Assembly: GCA_900544525.1 (NCBI GenBank)
Contig: UQVN01000005.1
Location: forward strand, 1-37,566
DNA length: 37,566 nt
DNA from: an uncultured Eubacteriales bacterium
GTDB lineage: Bacteria; Bacillota; Clostridia; Lachnospirales; Lachnospiraceae
Direction of reading: 5' to 3'
Below are positions 8,969-16,815 of this stretch, one piece after another. The first letter of the stretch is position 1; every line of letters begins with the position of its first letter. The position numbers and the translations under genes were made by a program. The notes beneath the pieces were generated by a model. The model saw nothing but the letters and a program-made list of their open reading frames with translations, ran no database searches and had not been told where the DNA came from.

Positions 8969-10648
8969 ATGGTGGATGGAAAGAAAGTTTTGGCAACGAC
9001 CATAGCAGTTCTTTGTTTAGCAGGAGTTGCAGTTGGTGGTGCTGTATATGCGAAAGAAACAAATTTAAAAGATAGAATTTGGTTAAATCAGCATGTTTCC
9101 ATTGAACAGGCAAGTTCAGGAGATGGAGAAGTTCAAGAGATCAATAATGCAAAAGCGGTTTCCTTCTGGAATCTCGATTATCAGCAAACCGTAACCAATA
9201 AAATTAATAAAGAGGTAAAAAAAGGGAATTATACAATCGAAAATCCTCTCTTAATTATCAATCCTTATGGAACGAATACTTGTAGTGTCAATGTATACTT
9301 TGAAGCAGAAGAAGGAGCCACATTAGAGTACGAGGTATCCACAGATGATTATGGAACATTTAAAGCCACTGCTTATACGGGAGAAGAAAAAGGCCTTTAT
9401 CAAGCACAGATGCTTGGATTTATGCCAGAGGAAGAAAATACTGTAACTCTTACATTGAAAAAAGATGGAGAGACAATCGGAACTTCTACCCATACAGTAA
9501 AAATGCTTTCTGCTGCTTCTAAAGTGACAAAAAAAGCCGCGTACATAGATGGAGAAAGCACACAAAAGCTAGAAAATGGTCTCTATGTAGCATTTGGTCA
9601 TAGTAAAAGTTTTGATGCCAATGTCTATATGTATGACAACGAGGGTATTTTAAGAGGAGAACTTCCATTGAGAGAATATCGTAGTGATAGACTTTTATTT
9701 GTTGACAATTGTATTATGTATAGCTATGGCTTTAATAAAATTGCCAAAGTAAATCATTTAGGCCAGATTGTAAATACCTATAAATTTAGCAATGATTACG
9801 AATTGCATCATGATTTTATTTATGATGAAGAACAAAATCGTATTTTAATGTTAGCTTCTAGCACAAAAGGAGACACGGTAGAAGACTTAATTTTAAGTAT
9901 GGATTTAAAAACTGGTGTTACAAAAGAATTGATCGATATGAAAGATCTGATGCCAGAAGCATATGAAAATGCCGTTCAACCTGACAAGAAAGAAAAATTA
10001 GACTGGATCCATATTAATTGTTTACAGTTAACAAATACAGGGGATTTATTATTAAGCTCTAGAGAAACTTCCACAATTATCTGTGTAACGGATATTGATA
10101 CAGAGCCAAAACTTTCTTATTTCATCTGTGATGAATCTATGTGGGAAGGAACGGCATATGAGCAGTATGTGCTTACAAAGGATGGAGATTTTACTGCACA
10201 GGCAGGGCAACATTCGATTACTGTAATGAAAGAAGAAAGTGAAGCATTAGAAGATGGTCAATATTATCTTTATATGTTTAATAACAATTTCACTTATTCA
10301 GGAACAAGACCACAAATTAAATGGGATAACTATAAAGGAGCAGGAAGTTATGGAGTGCCAGCAGACGCTTCAAAATATTATCGGTATTTAGTGGATACAA
10401 ATGCAAAAACATTTACGTTAGTAAAAGAATTTGATGTTCCTTATTCTCCATATGTAAGTAGTGCAGAAAATTATGGAGATAATTTTGTTGTTGCATCTGG
10501 CTCTGTAGGAAAGGGAAATCAATCCGCTTGTTATTACGGAGAATATGATCAAGACGGCAATTTAATTCGCCAATTTGACTTTAAAGATGGAAATTATGTA
10601 TATCGTGTTTATAAATACGCATTTGAAAATTTCTATTTTGCAGAATAA
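8969..10648 (+). CDS. Aryl-sulfate sulfotransferase, signal-anchored, copy 3
   Basis: Third paralogue, the most divergent. The N terminus MVDGKKVLATTIAVLCLAG is hydrophobic to about residue 30 and has no lipobox, so the protein is probably secreted or anchored by an uncleaved signal. Catalytic-type motifs remain: LHHD (H280, H281), WIHIN (H348), SSRET (R365) and AGQHS (H415). The propeller carries small insertions late in the chain (GSVGKGNQS). I chose the ATG at 8969 behind GGAAGGAAG; an in-frame GTG at 8924 lies inside the preceding hairpin. No copy of the 11-bp direct repeat is seen upstream, so expression probably depends on read-through from copy 2. Confidence 0.85.
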   Translation: MVDGKKVLATTIAVLCLAGVAVGGAVYAKETNLKDRIWLNQHVSIEQASSGDGEVQEINNAKAVSFWNLDYQQTVTNKINKEVKKGNYTIENPLLIINPYGTNTCSVNVYFEAEEGATLEYEVSTDDYGTFKATAYTGEEKGLYQAQMLGFMPEEENTVTLTLKKDGETIGTSTHTVKMLSAASKVTKKAAYIDGESTQKLENGLYVAFGHSKSFDANVYMYDNEGILRGELPLREYRSDRLLFVDNCIMYSYGFNKIAKVNHLGQIVNTYKFSNDYELHHDFIYDEEQNRILMLASSTKGDTVEDLILSMDLKTGVTKELIDMKDLMPEAYENAVQPDKKEKLDWIHINCLQLTNTGDLLLSSRETSTIICVTDIDTEPKLSYFICDESMWEGTAYEQYVLTKDGDFTAQAGQHSITVMKEESEALEDGQYYLYMFNNNFTYSGTRPQIKWDNYKGAGSYGVPADASKYYRYLVDTNAKTFTLVKEFDVPYSPYVSSAENYGDNFVVASGSVGKGNQSACYYGEYDQDGNLIRQFDFKDGNYVYRVYKYAFENFYFAE

Positions 10649-10673
10649 AATTTTATAAAGGTTAAAAAATGAT

Positions 10674-10720
10674 AAAACACACCTTACGAATTTTTACGAA
10701 TTTCATAAGGTGTGTTTTGT
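10674..10720 (+). terminator. Terminator after sulfotransferase 3
   Basis: AAAACACACCTTA (10674-10686) pairs perfectly with TAAGGTGTGTTTT (10706-10718), 13 bp, followed by a T-rich tail. It closes the sulfotransferase block. Confidence 0.88.
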
Positions 10721-10734
10721 TTTCAACAAATCTA

Positions 10735-10743
10735 TGTTATACT
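10735..10743 (+). promoter_or_regulatory. Extended -10 promoter of the cdaA operon
   Basis: TGTTATACT is an extended -10 element (TGN plus TATACT). No good -35 hexamer lies 16-18 bp upstream, which fits extended -10 promoters. It would start a leader of about 155 bases. Confidence 0.45.
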
Positions 10744-10752
10744 TATAGCTAT

Positions 10753-10878
10753 GATAAAAGGTAGGAGTCTGCTCTTTTATCCATGAAAAGAGAGGACGCC
10801 ATAAAGAGGATTTGTATGGACGCTCTTATATGGCAATGATGATACTATGAGAAGTTCCATTGTTAGGTTTTTCATAGT
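10753..10878 (+). promoter_or_regulatory. Structured leader of the cdaA operon, class not recognised
   Basis: Three stems can be drawn by eye. GATAAAAG (10753-10760) can pair with CTTTTATC (10774-10781), or alternatively CTCTTTT (10772-10778) with AAAAGAG (10786-10792); these two are mutually exclusive. GCCATAAAGAG (10798-10808) pairs with CTCTTATATGGC (10823-10834) with one bulged A. ACTATGA (10844-10850) pairs with TCATAGT (10872-10878). The sequence around them contains AGGAGTCTG and two GGACGC elements. I could not match it to a riboswitch family I know. No U-run is present, so any control would be at translation or stability. Confidence 0.4.
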
Positions 10879-10904
10879 TTGTATAGAAAGGAAGTGACGA
10901 AACC

Positions 10905-11357
10905 ATGGTAAATGAAAAGCGAGTGAAGCAAATGAGTAAGTTGGCCATTTGTGAAAGTCGGATACGAAAAGAACAGTATATTATAAATTCTTATTATCAA
11001 TCTGATTATGTACGCCTTCAGGTACTAAAGACATTAATCGCAATAACAATTGCTTATGGCATTTGTTTAGCGGGATATGCCGGGCTTCGTATCGAATATA
11101 TTTTAGATCATATTATGCAATTAGAATATAAGAAAATTGTACTGATCGCAGGAGGAGGATATGTTATTTTATTACTATCCTTTTTCTTTATATCAAAACA
11201 CTTAGCAAAGCAAAAATACAAACAGGCAAAAGGAGTCATTGAGGAATATGATAAAATATTAAAAGAGCTTAGCAGTATTTATGAAGAGGAAGAGAGTGAT
11301 AATGAATTCGAAGAGAGAGGAGAAACAAAGATCAATGACGACTTTACTGATTTTTAG
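10905..11357 (+). CDS. Small membrane protein of unknown function, cdaA operon
   Basis: The protein has 150 residues and two membrane segments (about 42-65 and 80-102). The first 38 residues are basic and the last 45 residues are strongly acidic (EEEESDNEFEERGE). I do not recognise a family. It is the first gene of the operon leading to cdaA and overlaps the next gene by about 20 bases if that begins at 11335. AAAGGAAG lies 11 bases before the ATG. A membrane partner or regulator of CdaA is a guess from position only. Confidence 0.7.
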   Translation: MVNEKRVKQMSKLAICESRIRKEQYIINSYYQSDYVRLQVLKTLIAITIAYGICLAGYAGLRIEYILDHIMQLEYKKIVLIAGGGYVILLLSFFFISKHLAKQKYKQAKGVIEEYDKILKELSSIYEEEESDNEFEERGETKINDDFTDF

Positions 11358-12309
11358 AGAGCAAATACGAGGGTTTTATCAACGATTTCAAAGAGGATTA
11401 AAGCCATTAGGAAAATTTATTATAGCATTTTTATTGTTTTGGTCGCTAAATGGGCTATTTGAATACTCCGAATTGTTTGGAAAATGGACGGTTCTACTGG
11501 GAATTTCCATTATCTGTATTTGGTTACCTCTTGGAGCAATCTTTTTTCTATCTATTTTATATACAGGGATTCAATTAGTATCCACCTTACCAGAAATAGC
11601 CTTAGTCTATATGGTACTATTTTTATTGGCTTATTTAATTTATATTCGATTGGAAATAAGGACGTGTATACCAATTCTTATGGTTCCTATTGCATTTGCA
11701 CTTCAAGTGCCATACGTAGTGCCGATCTTGGTGGGTATGCTCATAGGACCAGCGGGAATTATTCCAACGGGATTTGGAATCTTTCTTTATTTTTTTTCCA
11801 TTCATGTAAAAGATACGGTTTCTTTAGTTGGAACAACACAGAATGGAGAATTAGAAGTTTATCGTTATTTATTAGAACAAGTATTTCAAGATAAGCAGAT
11901 GCTTTTAATGGTGCTTGTTTTTGCGCTTGTGATTGGAATTGTTTGGGTATTTTATCGCATGAAGCACAACGAAGCATGGAATCAAGCCATTGTTATCGGA
12001 GGCATCGCAGGAATGTTATTATTTTTATCATTGGGATTTATGCTCGATGTAGAAATGGAAATTGGGACCATGGTAATCGGTTTTATCATTGCTGTTGTCA
12101 TCGGATTGGTCGTACAGTTTTTTAAGTGTATTGTGGATTATTCCAGAGTAGAATATGTCCAATTTGAAGATGATGAATATTATTATTATATAAAAGCAGT
12201 TCCAAAAGTGAGCGTAGCACAAAAAGAAGTGAGTATTAAAAGAATTAATACGAGAAAACGGGTAAAAAATAATAGTGAATCAAATGAATCAGTCAAGGAA
12301 GTGAAATAG
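11335..12309 (+). CDS. Multi-pass membrane protein upstream of cdaA, function unknown
   Basis: About 324 residues with roughly eight hydrophobic segments from residue 28 to about 275, then a cytoplasmic tail containing the tyrosine-rich run DDEYYYYIKAVPKVSV and a basic end (RINTRKRVKNN). I do not recognise a transport or enzyme motif. The start is uncertain. ATG 11335 follows GAGAGGAG with wide spacing and leaves a normal-length N-terminal tail; ATG 11302 is in frame with a closer but purine-only site. Its stop overlaps the cdaA start by one base, which implies coupled translation and a role linked to c-di-AMP synthesis (inference). Confidence 0.7.
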   Translation: MTTLLIFREQIRGFYQRFQRGLKPLGKFIIAFLLFWSLNGLFEYSELFGKWTVLLGISIICIWLPLGAIFFLSILYTGIQLVSTLPEIALVYMVLFLLAYLIYIRLEIRTCIPILMVPIAFALQVPYVVPILVGMLIGPAGIIPTGFGIFLYFFSIHVKDTVSLVGTTQNGELEVYRYLLEQVFQDKQMLLMVLVFALVIGIVWVFYRMKHNEAWNQAIVIGGIAGMLLFLSLGFMLDVEMEIGTMVIGFIIAVVIGLVVQFFKCIVDYSRVEYVQFEDDEYYYYIKAVPKVSVAQKEVSIKRINTRKRVKNNSESNESVKEVK

Positions 12310-13175
12310 TGGAAACCATTACAACAACATTACAAGAATATTTATATTGGTTATCACTGCCCAAACTCAGATGGACCGATGTGTTGGAGATCATTATCAT
12401 CAGTTTTTTATTTTATCAAATACTTGGATGGGTAAAAAGCACGAGAGCATGGACCTTATTTAAAGGAATTATTGTGATTTTAGGATTCACGGTGTTTGCG
12501 GTGATCTTCCAACTTAATGCTATTTTATGGATTTTGAGTAAGACATTGAATGTGGGAATTATAGCCATTATTATTGTATTTCAACCAGAGCTTAGAAGAG
12601 CATTAGAACAGTTAGGGCGGAAGAATTTATTGGGAAGCATTATTCCCTTTGATGAACAAAAAGAAGATGAAAGATTTTCTGATCGTACTATTTCAGAAAT
12701 TGTAAAAGCGACTTATGAGCTTGCAAAAACAAAAACAGGAGCGTTGATCGTCATGGAAGAAGAGGTCGCTCTTGGAGAATATGAAAGAACAGGGATTCCG
12801 CTTGATGCCCTTGTAAGCAGTCAGTTATTAGTAAACATTTTTGAACACAATACCCCATTGCATGACGGAGCAATTATCATAAGAAAGGATCGCATTGTAG
12901 CTGCCACCTGCTACTTACCACTAACCGATAGCTTAGAAGTAAATAAAGAGCTTGGAACAAGACATCGTGCAGCCATTGGAATTAGTGAAGTATCCGATAG
13001 CATTACTATTGTCGTTTCCGAAGAAACAGGAAAGATTTCTATTACAAAAGATGGAAAGATTATTCGCAATGTGGATGGAGAACGCATTAGGCATATGCTG
13101 AAGAAAACAACAGACGAACCACGGATAAAAAGAAAATGGCGTTTTTGGAAGGGCAGGGATCAGCATGAAAGATAG
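12309..13175 (+). CDS. cdaA: Diadenylate cyclase CdaA (c-di-AMP synthase)
   Basis: CdaA joins two ATP molecules into the second messenger cyclic di-AMP, which controls potassium uptake and osmolyte balance in Firmicutes. Three membrane segments lie in the first 95 residues. The DAC domain follows with both catalytic signatures: HDGAI (D186) and RHR (218-220, in GTRHRAAIG). Length (288 residues) and topology match the CdaA class rather than DisA or CdaS. Translation starts at a GTG that overlaps the previous stop by one base, after AAGGAAG. The C-terminal tail is basic. It overlaps cdaR by 11 bases; glmM, often third in this operon, is absent here. Confidence 0.95.
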   Translation: METITTTLQEYLYWLSLPKLRWTDVLEIIIISFLFYQILGWVKSTRAWTLFKGIIVILGFTVFAVIFQLNAILWILSKTLNVGIIAIIIVFQPELRRALEQLGRKNLLGSIIPFDEQKEDERFSDRTISEIVKATYELAKTKTGALIVMEEEVALGEYERTGIPLDALVSSQLLVNIFEHNTPLHDGAIIIRKDRIVAATCYLPLTDSLEVNKELGTRHRAAIGISEVSDSITIVVSEETGKISITKDGKIIRNVDGERIRHMLKKTTDEPRIKRKWRFWKGRDQHER

Positions 13176-14412
13176 AATACTTGATAATTGGGCCATGAAG
13201 GTGCTATCTGTTATTTTGGCAATTATTATATGGCTTCTTGTCACAAATATTGACAATCCATATACCACCAAGACGTTTACGGATATTTCTGTAAACGTTA
13301 TCAATGAAGATGCCCTTTTAAAAAAGAATAAAACATGGGATATTATAGAAGGGGATAAAGTAACGGTTACTTTAAAGGCAAAAAGAAGTGTCATCGACAA
13401 ATTAACCCGTGCAGATATTCAAGCAACTGCCGATTTATCAAAATTATCGATTACAAATGCAGTTCCTATTAACGTAACCGTTAGTCATTACGAAGAAGAG
13501 ATAAAAGAAAAAAATTTAGGTAGTGTCGATACCTTAAAGGTAAAATTAGAAAACATGAAAACAAAACAGTTTGCCGTAACAGTGGAAACTATTGGAGATG
13601 TAGGAGCTGGATATGCAATTGGTACAAAAATTCCAACACCAAATATTGTAGAGGTGACAGGACCAGAGAGTTTGATTAAAAGGATTAATCAAGTTCGAGC
13701 AACAATTAGCGTTGATGGTATTGTTTCTGATGAAACCTTCTCTGTTGAGCCAAGTTACTATAACTACGATGGGGATAAATTGGATTCCTCAAGGCTTTCT
13801 TGTAATGTAGAGCGGTTAGAAGTATCTATCAATCTATTAAAAACAAAGAAAGTGGATTTAAGCGTGGAAACAGTCGGAGAAGTTGCAAAGGGATATCAAT
13901 TAGAATCTGTTTTATTAGAGCCAAAGAGTGTTACCATAGCAGGTACGGAAGAGAAATTAAAAGATTTAGATACTATTTTAGTTGACGGGCTATCTGTGGA
14001 AGGGCTTACGGAAGATACTGAGGAGAATATCGATATTACAGATTATTTACCAGATGGAATCAAACTAGCTCAAGAAAGTCCAGATGTCCGTGTGAAAATT
14101 CAAATTGTTCCATTGGACATGAACTCAATTAAAATTCCAGTAAACAGAATCTCAGTACAAAATCAGTCCCAATCTATGACTTTAACTTATGAAGAGGATG
14201 AGATCACGGTTAAGGTTCGTGGAGAGCAAAAGGATATTAAGGATTTGGATATTTCTGATTTAACACCTTCCATTGATTTATCGGGATTAGAGGTTGGTAA
14301 GCATAAAGTGAAGGTAAAGCTAAAGACGTTAGAAAATGCATATTATGAAGATATTCCAGAAATAACAATCCAATTGGAAGAAAAGGTAGTTGAGGGACAA
14401 GAGACACAATAA
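13165..14412 (+). CDS. cdaR: YbbR-domain regulator of CdaA
   Basis: CdaR binds CdaA at the membrane and modulates its activity. An N-terminal membrane anchor (about residues 8-27, VLSVILAIIIWLLVTN) leads into an extracytoplasmic chain with about four YbbR repeats. Each contains the recurring VEVTGPESLIKRINQV-type strand (for example about residues 160-180 and 250-265), ending in a short polar tail. At 415 residues it is normal for the family. It follows cdaA with an 11-base overlap, the standard CdaA-CdaR arrangement. Confidence 0.92.
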   Translation: MKDRILDNWAMKVLSVILAIIIWLLVTNIDNPYTTKTFTDISVNVINEDALLKKNKTWDIIEGDKVTVTLKAKRSVIDKLTRADIQATADLSKLSITNAVPINVTVSHYEEEIKEKNLGSVDTLKVKLENMKTKQFAVTVETIGDVGAGYAIGTKIPTPNIVEVTGPESLIKRINQVRATISVDGIVSDETFSVEPSYYNYDGDKLDSSRLSCNVERLEVSINLLKTKKVDLSVETVGEVAKGYQLESVLLEPKSVTIAGTEEKLKDLDTILVDGLSVEGLTEDTEENIDITDYLPDGIKLAQESPDVRVKIQIVPLDMNSIKIPVNRISVQNQSQSMTLTYEEDEITVKVRGEQKDIKDLDISDLTPSIDLSGLEVGKHKVKVKLKTLENAYYEDIPEITIQLEEKVVEGQETQ

Positions 14413-14427
14413 GGAAGGGGTAGACTT

Positions 14428-14694
14428 ATGGTATCAGAGAAAATAAAAATTATGAATGATCAAGGGTTACATTTAAGACCAACGAATGTATTATGTCAAG
14501 AAACACTAAAATATCAGTGTTCGATTAAGATTAAAATTCGAGATAAAGAAGCCAATGCCAAGAGTTTTTTAAACGTCTTGGCGGCTCAAATTAAACAAGG
14601 AGACGAAATTACTCTTATTTGTGATGGAGAAGATGAAAAAGAGGCAATGGAAGCGATAAAATCTTTGATTGAAAATGGTCTTGGTGAATTCTAG
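14428..14694 (+). CDS. HPr-family phosphocarrier-like protein
   Basis: The protein has 88 residues, the normal size of HPr. The phospho-histidine is present at position 15 in GLHLRP and the regulatory serine at position 46 in NAKSFLNVL, both at the classical HPr numbering. The residues after the histidine differ from the usual GLHARPAA (LRPTN here), which may alter docking to enzyme I or HPr kinase. AAGGAAGGGG precedes the ATG, 15 bases after cdaR, so it belongs to the c-di-AMP operon. It may be a genuine PTS HPr or an HPr-like regulator; the sequence alone does not decide. Confidence 0.88.
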   Translation: MVSEKIKIMNDQGLHLRPTNVLCQETLKYQCSIKIKIRDKEANAKSFLNVLAAQIKQGDEITLICDGEDEKEAMEAIKSLIENGLGEF

Positions 14695-14715
14695 GGGAAA
14701 GTTAGGTTCTTATAG

Positions 14716-14744
14716 TTGACTTTTTGTTTGGAATAGTCTAAGAT
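14716..14744 (+). promoter_or_regulatory. Sigma-A-type promoter before the tagG-type exporter gene
   Basis: TTGACT (14716-14721) and TAAGAT (14739-14744) are separated by exactly 17 bp. The exporter gene starts 43 bases downstream of the -10 box. Confidence 0.75.
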
Positions 14745-14786
14745 GAACCGAGGAAAAGAAGAAAACAAGAAAGCAAGGAGAATAAG

Positions 14787-15566
14787 ATGAAGCAATATAT
14801 CCAAAACTTTTTAAAGTACCGACATCTTCTCATTGAGCTTGTAAAAAAGGATATTAAGTTAAAATATCGGAAATCCTATTTAGGAATTTTATGGACACTC
14901 ATTGAGCCGTTAATGACAATGATTGTATTGACCATTGTGTTTGGAACATTGTTTGGGAATAAGGATAAGCAGTTCCCTGTTTATGTATTAACAGGAAGAC
15001 TTCTTTATTCCTTCTTCAGTACGGCCACAAAGGCAGCCATGAAGTCCATTCGAGCCAATAGTGGTATGATTAAAAAAGTATATGTACCAAAATATATTTA
15101 TCCATTATCAAGTACATTATCAAGTTATGTGACATTTTTAATTTCGCTCGTTGTACTGGTAGGAGTTGCAGTCGTATTGAAAGTACCTTTTACAAAATAT
15201 ACGTTGTTAGCGATTGTACCACTTGTGATTGTGCTGTTTATGAGTTATGGAGTTGGAATGTTGTTAGCGACAATGGCGGTATTCTTCCGTGACTTAGAGT
15301 ATTTATGGAACGTTGTGTTGATGATGGTTATGTATACGAGTGCCATTTTCTATCCAGTAGAACGATTAGTAAAGACAGGATTTTCTTGGATTTTAAATAT
15401 TAATCCACTTTATTCTGTCATTGTGAATTTTAGAAATTGCATTATTGATGGAAAACCATTAGATCCAACAGCACTTACAATTTCAGTTGGATTTACCATT
15501 GTAATTTTAATCGTAGGAATGGTTGCGTTTTATAAAAAACAAGATAAGTTTATTCTCAGCATTTAG
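14787..15566 (+). CDS. TagG/Wzm-type polysaccharide ABC exporter permease
   Basis: ABC-2 family membrane subunit that, with the next gene, would flip teichoic acid or a related polymer on its lipid carrier across the membrane. The chain has 259 residues and six membrane segments. The N-terminal cytoplasmic helix KDIKLKYRKSYLGILWTLIE and the motif MLLATMAVFFRDLEYLWN are characteristic. AAGGAG precedes the ATG. The following ATPase, cytidylyltransferase and CDP-glycerol transferases favour a teichoic acid over an O-antigen-like polymer. Confidence 0.88.
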   Translation: MKQYIQNFLKYRHLLIELVKKDIKLKYRKSYLGILWTLIEPLMTMIVLTIVFGTLFGNKDKQFPVYVLTGRLLYSFFSTATKAAMKSIRANSGMIKKVYVPKYIYPLSSTLSSYVTFLISLVVLVGVAVVLKVPFTKYTLLAIVPLVIVLFMSYGVGMLLATMAVFFRDLEYLWNVVLMMVMYTSAIFYPVERLVKTGFSWILNINPLYSVIVNFRNCIIDGKPLDPTALTISVGFTIVILIVGMVAFYKKQDKFILSI

Positions 15567-15580
15567 AATGGAGGTTCTCT

Positions 15581-15670
15581 GTGAGTAATGTTGTAGTCGA
15601 TGTCCAAAATGTGAGCATGACATTTAATATGAGCTCTCAAAAAGTGGACAACTTAAAGGAATATTTGTAA
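15581..15670 (+). pseudogene. Detached N-terminal fragment of the TagH-type ATPase gene
   Basis: A GTG behind TGGAGG opens a 29-codon frame starting VSNVVVDVQNVSMTF and ending NLKEYL at a TAA (15668-15670). The missing N terminus of the ATPase at 15682 is what this encodes, ending in the -1 frame. Adding one T in the run at 15664-15666 would continue it as KEYFVKKEIMYNEFKAL. So this is the 5' end of the same gene, cut off by an apparent one-base deletion or sequencing error. Confidence 0.75.
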
Positions 15671-15681
15671 AAAAAGAGATT

Positions 15682-16308
15682 ATGTATAATGAGTTTAAAG
15701 CCTTAAATAATGTAACATTTCAGGTGAATAAAGGCGATAGACTTGGAATTTTAGGATTAAATGGTGCAGGAAAGAGTACCTTATTAAAGGTAATTGCTGG
15801 TGTGTTAAAGCCATCAGAAGGTTCTGTTACTGTAAAAGGAAAAATTGTTCCATTATTAGAACTTGGAGCAGGATTTGCAAGAGAGTATACTGGGGCAGAA
15901 AACATCTACCTTTATGGAACCGTTCTTGGATATTCCAAAGAATTTTTAAAAGAGAAATTCGATGAGATTGTAGAGTTTTCAGAGCTTGGTAAATTTATTG
16001 ATGTACCTGTGAAGAACTATTCTTCTGGTATGCGTTCAAGACTTGGATTTGCAATTGCAACGGTTGTAGAACCAGATGTCCTTATCTTGGATGAAGTTCT
16101 TGCAGTTGGCGATGCCAAATTCAAAAGAAAGTGTGAGAAGAGAATACAAGGTTTATTTGATAAAGGGGTAACTGTATTATTTGTATCCCATTCCCTTCCA
16201 CAAGTAAAGCGTATTTGCAACAAAGCAATTATGCTAGAGCACGGTAAAATTATCGCACAAGGCGATATTGATAAAGTAGCCGATATTTATCAGCAAAAAA
16301 CCGACTAA
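15682..16308 (+). CDS. TagH/Wzt-type polysaccharide exporter ATPase, 5' end out of frame
   Basis: ATP-binding partner of the permease at 14787. Walker A is GLNGAGKST (about residues 25-33 of this frame), the signature is YSSGMRSR, Walker B is DVLILDE and the switch histidine is in VSHSLPQ. The chain ends shortly after, without the C-terminal extension of Bacillus TagH or Wzt. The first ATG in this frame begins at MYNEFKALNN, so the leading beta strands and the adenine-stacking region are lost; they are encoded in the neighbouring frame at 15581-15670. If the frameshift is real, this shortened protein would need to start at 15682, where only a weak AAAGAG is available, and may be impaired. Confidence 0.82.
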   Translation: MYNEFKALNNVTFQVNKGDRLGILGLNGAGKSTLLKVIAGVLKPSEGSVTVKGKIVPLLELGAGFAREYTGAENIYLYGTVLGYSKEFLKEKFDEIVEFSELGKFIDVPVKNYSSGMRSRLGFAIATVVEPDVLILDEVLAVGDAKFKRKCEKRIQGLFDKGVTVLFVSHSLPQVKRICNKAIMLEHGKIIAQGDIDKVADIYQQKTD

Positions 16309-16327
16309 AGAAAGGGGAAACAAAAGG

Positions 16328-16729
16328 ATGAAGAAAGTTATCACATACGGCACATATGATCTGCTTCATGTGGGACACATTAATTTATTGAAAAGAGCCA
16401 AAGCGATGGGGGATTATTTAATCGTCGTTGTATCTTCGGATGAGTTTAATGCAATCAAAGGAAAAAAAGCTTTTTATAGCTTTGAAGATCGCAAAACTAT
16501 TTTAGAGGCGATTAAATATGTGGATGAAGTGCTTCCTGAATATACTTGGGAACAAAAAATCGATGATGTTGTAAATAATAACGTAGATGTTTTTGTAATG
16601 GGAGATGACTGGACAGGAAAGTTTGACTTCTTAAAGGAATATTGTGAAGTCGTTTATCTTCCTCGTACCGATGGAATTTCCACAACACAGATTAAGGAAG
16701 AATTGTCAAAGAAAAAAGAACATCAATAA
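16328..16729 (+). CDS. tagD: Glycerol-3-phosphate cytidylyltransferase
   Basis: Makes CDP-glycerol from CTP and glycerol-3-phosphate, the donor for poly(glycerol phosphate) chains. The nucleotidyltransferase motif GTYDLLHVGH is at residues 7-16 and the closing motif ISTTQIKEEL near 118-127. At 133 residues it matches TagD/TarD. It lies 20 bases after the exporter ATPase and is followed by a hairpin terminator, so tagG-tagH-tagD form one transcript. The two CDP-glycerol-using transferases downstream support the assignment. Confidence 0.93.
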   Translation: MKKVITYGTYDLLHVGHINLLKRAKAMGDYLIVVVSSDEFNAIKGKKAFYSFEDRKTILEAIKYVDEVLPEYTWEQKIDDVVNNNVDVFVMGDDWTGKFDFLKEYCEVVYLPRTDGISTTQIKEELSKKKEHQ

Positions 16730-16744
16730 GATGATGAAAAATGG

Positions 16745-16777
16745 AGGTCTTCTATGGGAAACCATAGCAGACCTTTT
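16745..16777 (+). terminator. Terminator after the tagD-type gene
   Basis: AGGTCT-t-CTATGG (16745-16757) pairs with CCATAG-c-AGACCT (16762-16774) around a GAAA tetraloop, followed by TTTT. One internal mismatch. Confidence 0.8.
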
Positions 16778-16815
16778 GGCTATACAAGAGAAAATTAAGA
16801 AAAGGAGTAGCTAAT

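Noticed and set aside
10753..10834. yybP-ykoY, NiCo or mini-ykkC riboswitch identity for the cdaA leader
   Set aside because: GGAG and GGACG elements recall these families, but the stem arrangement and flanking conserved bases as I remember them do not match.
10783..10839. Small open frame (about 18 codons) in the cdaA leader
   Set aside because: Its AUG lies in a predicted stem and no ribosome site is nearby; the paired structure explains the conservation-like features better.
15660..15684. Programmed -1 frameshift in the exporter ATPase gene
   Set aside because: No X XXY YYZ slippery heptamer or downstream stem is visible at the junction; a one-base loss is simpler.
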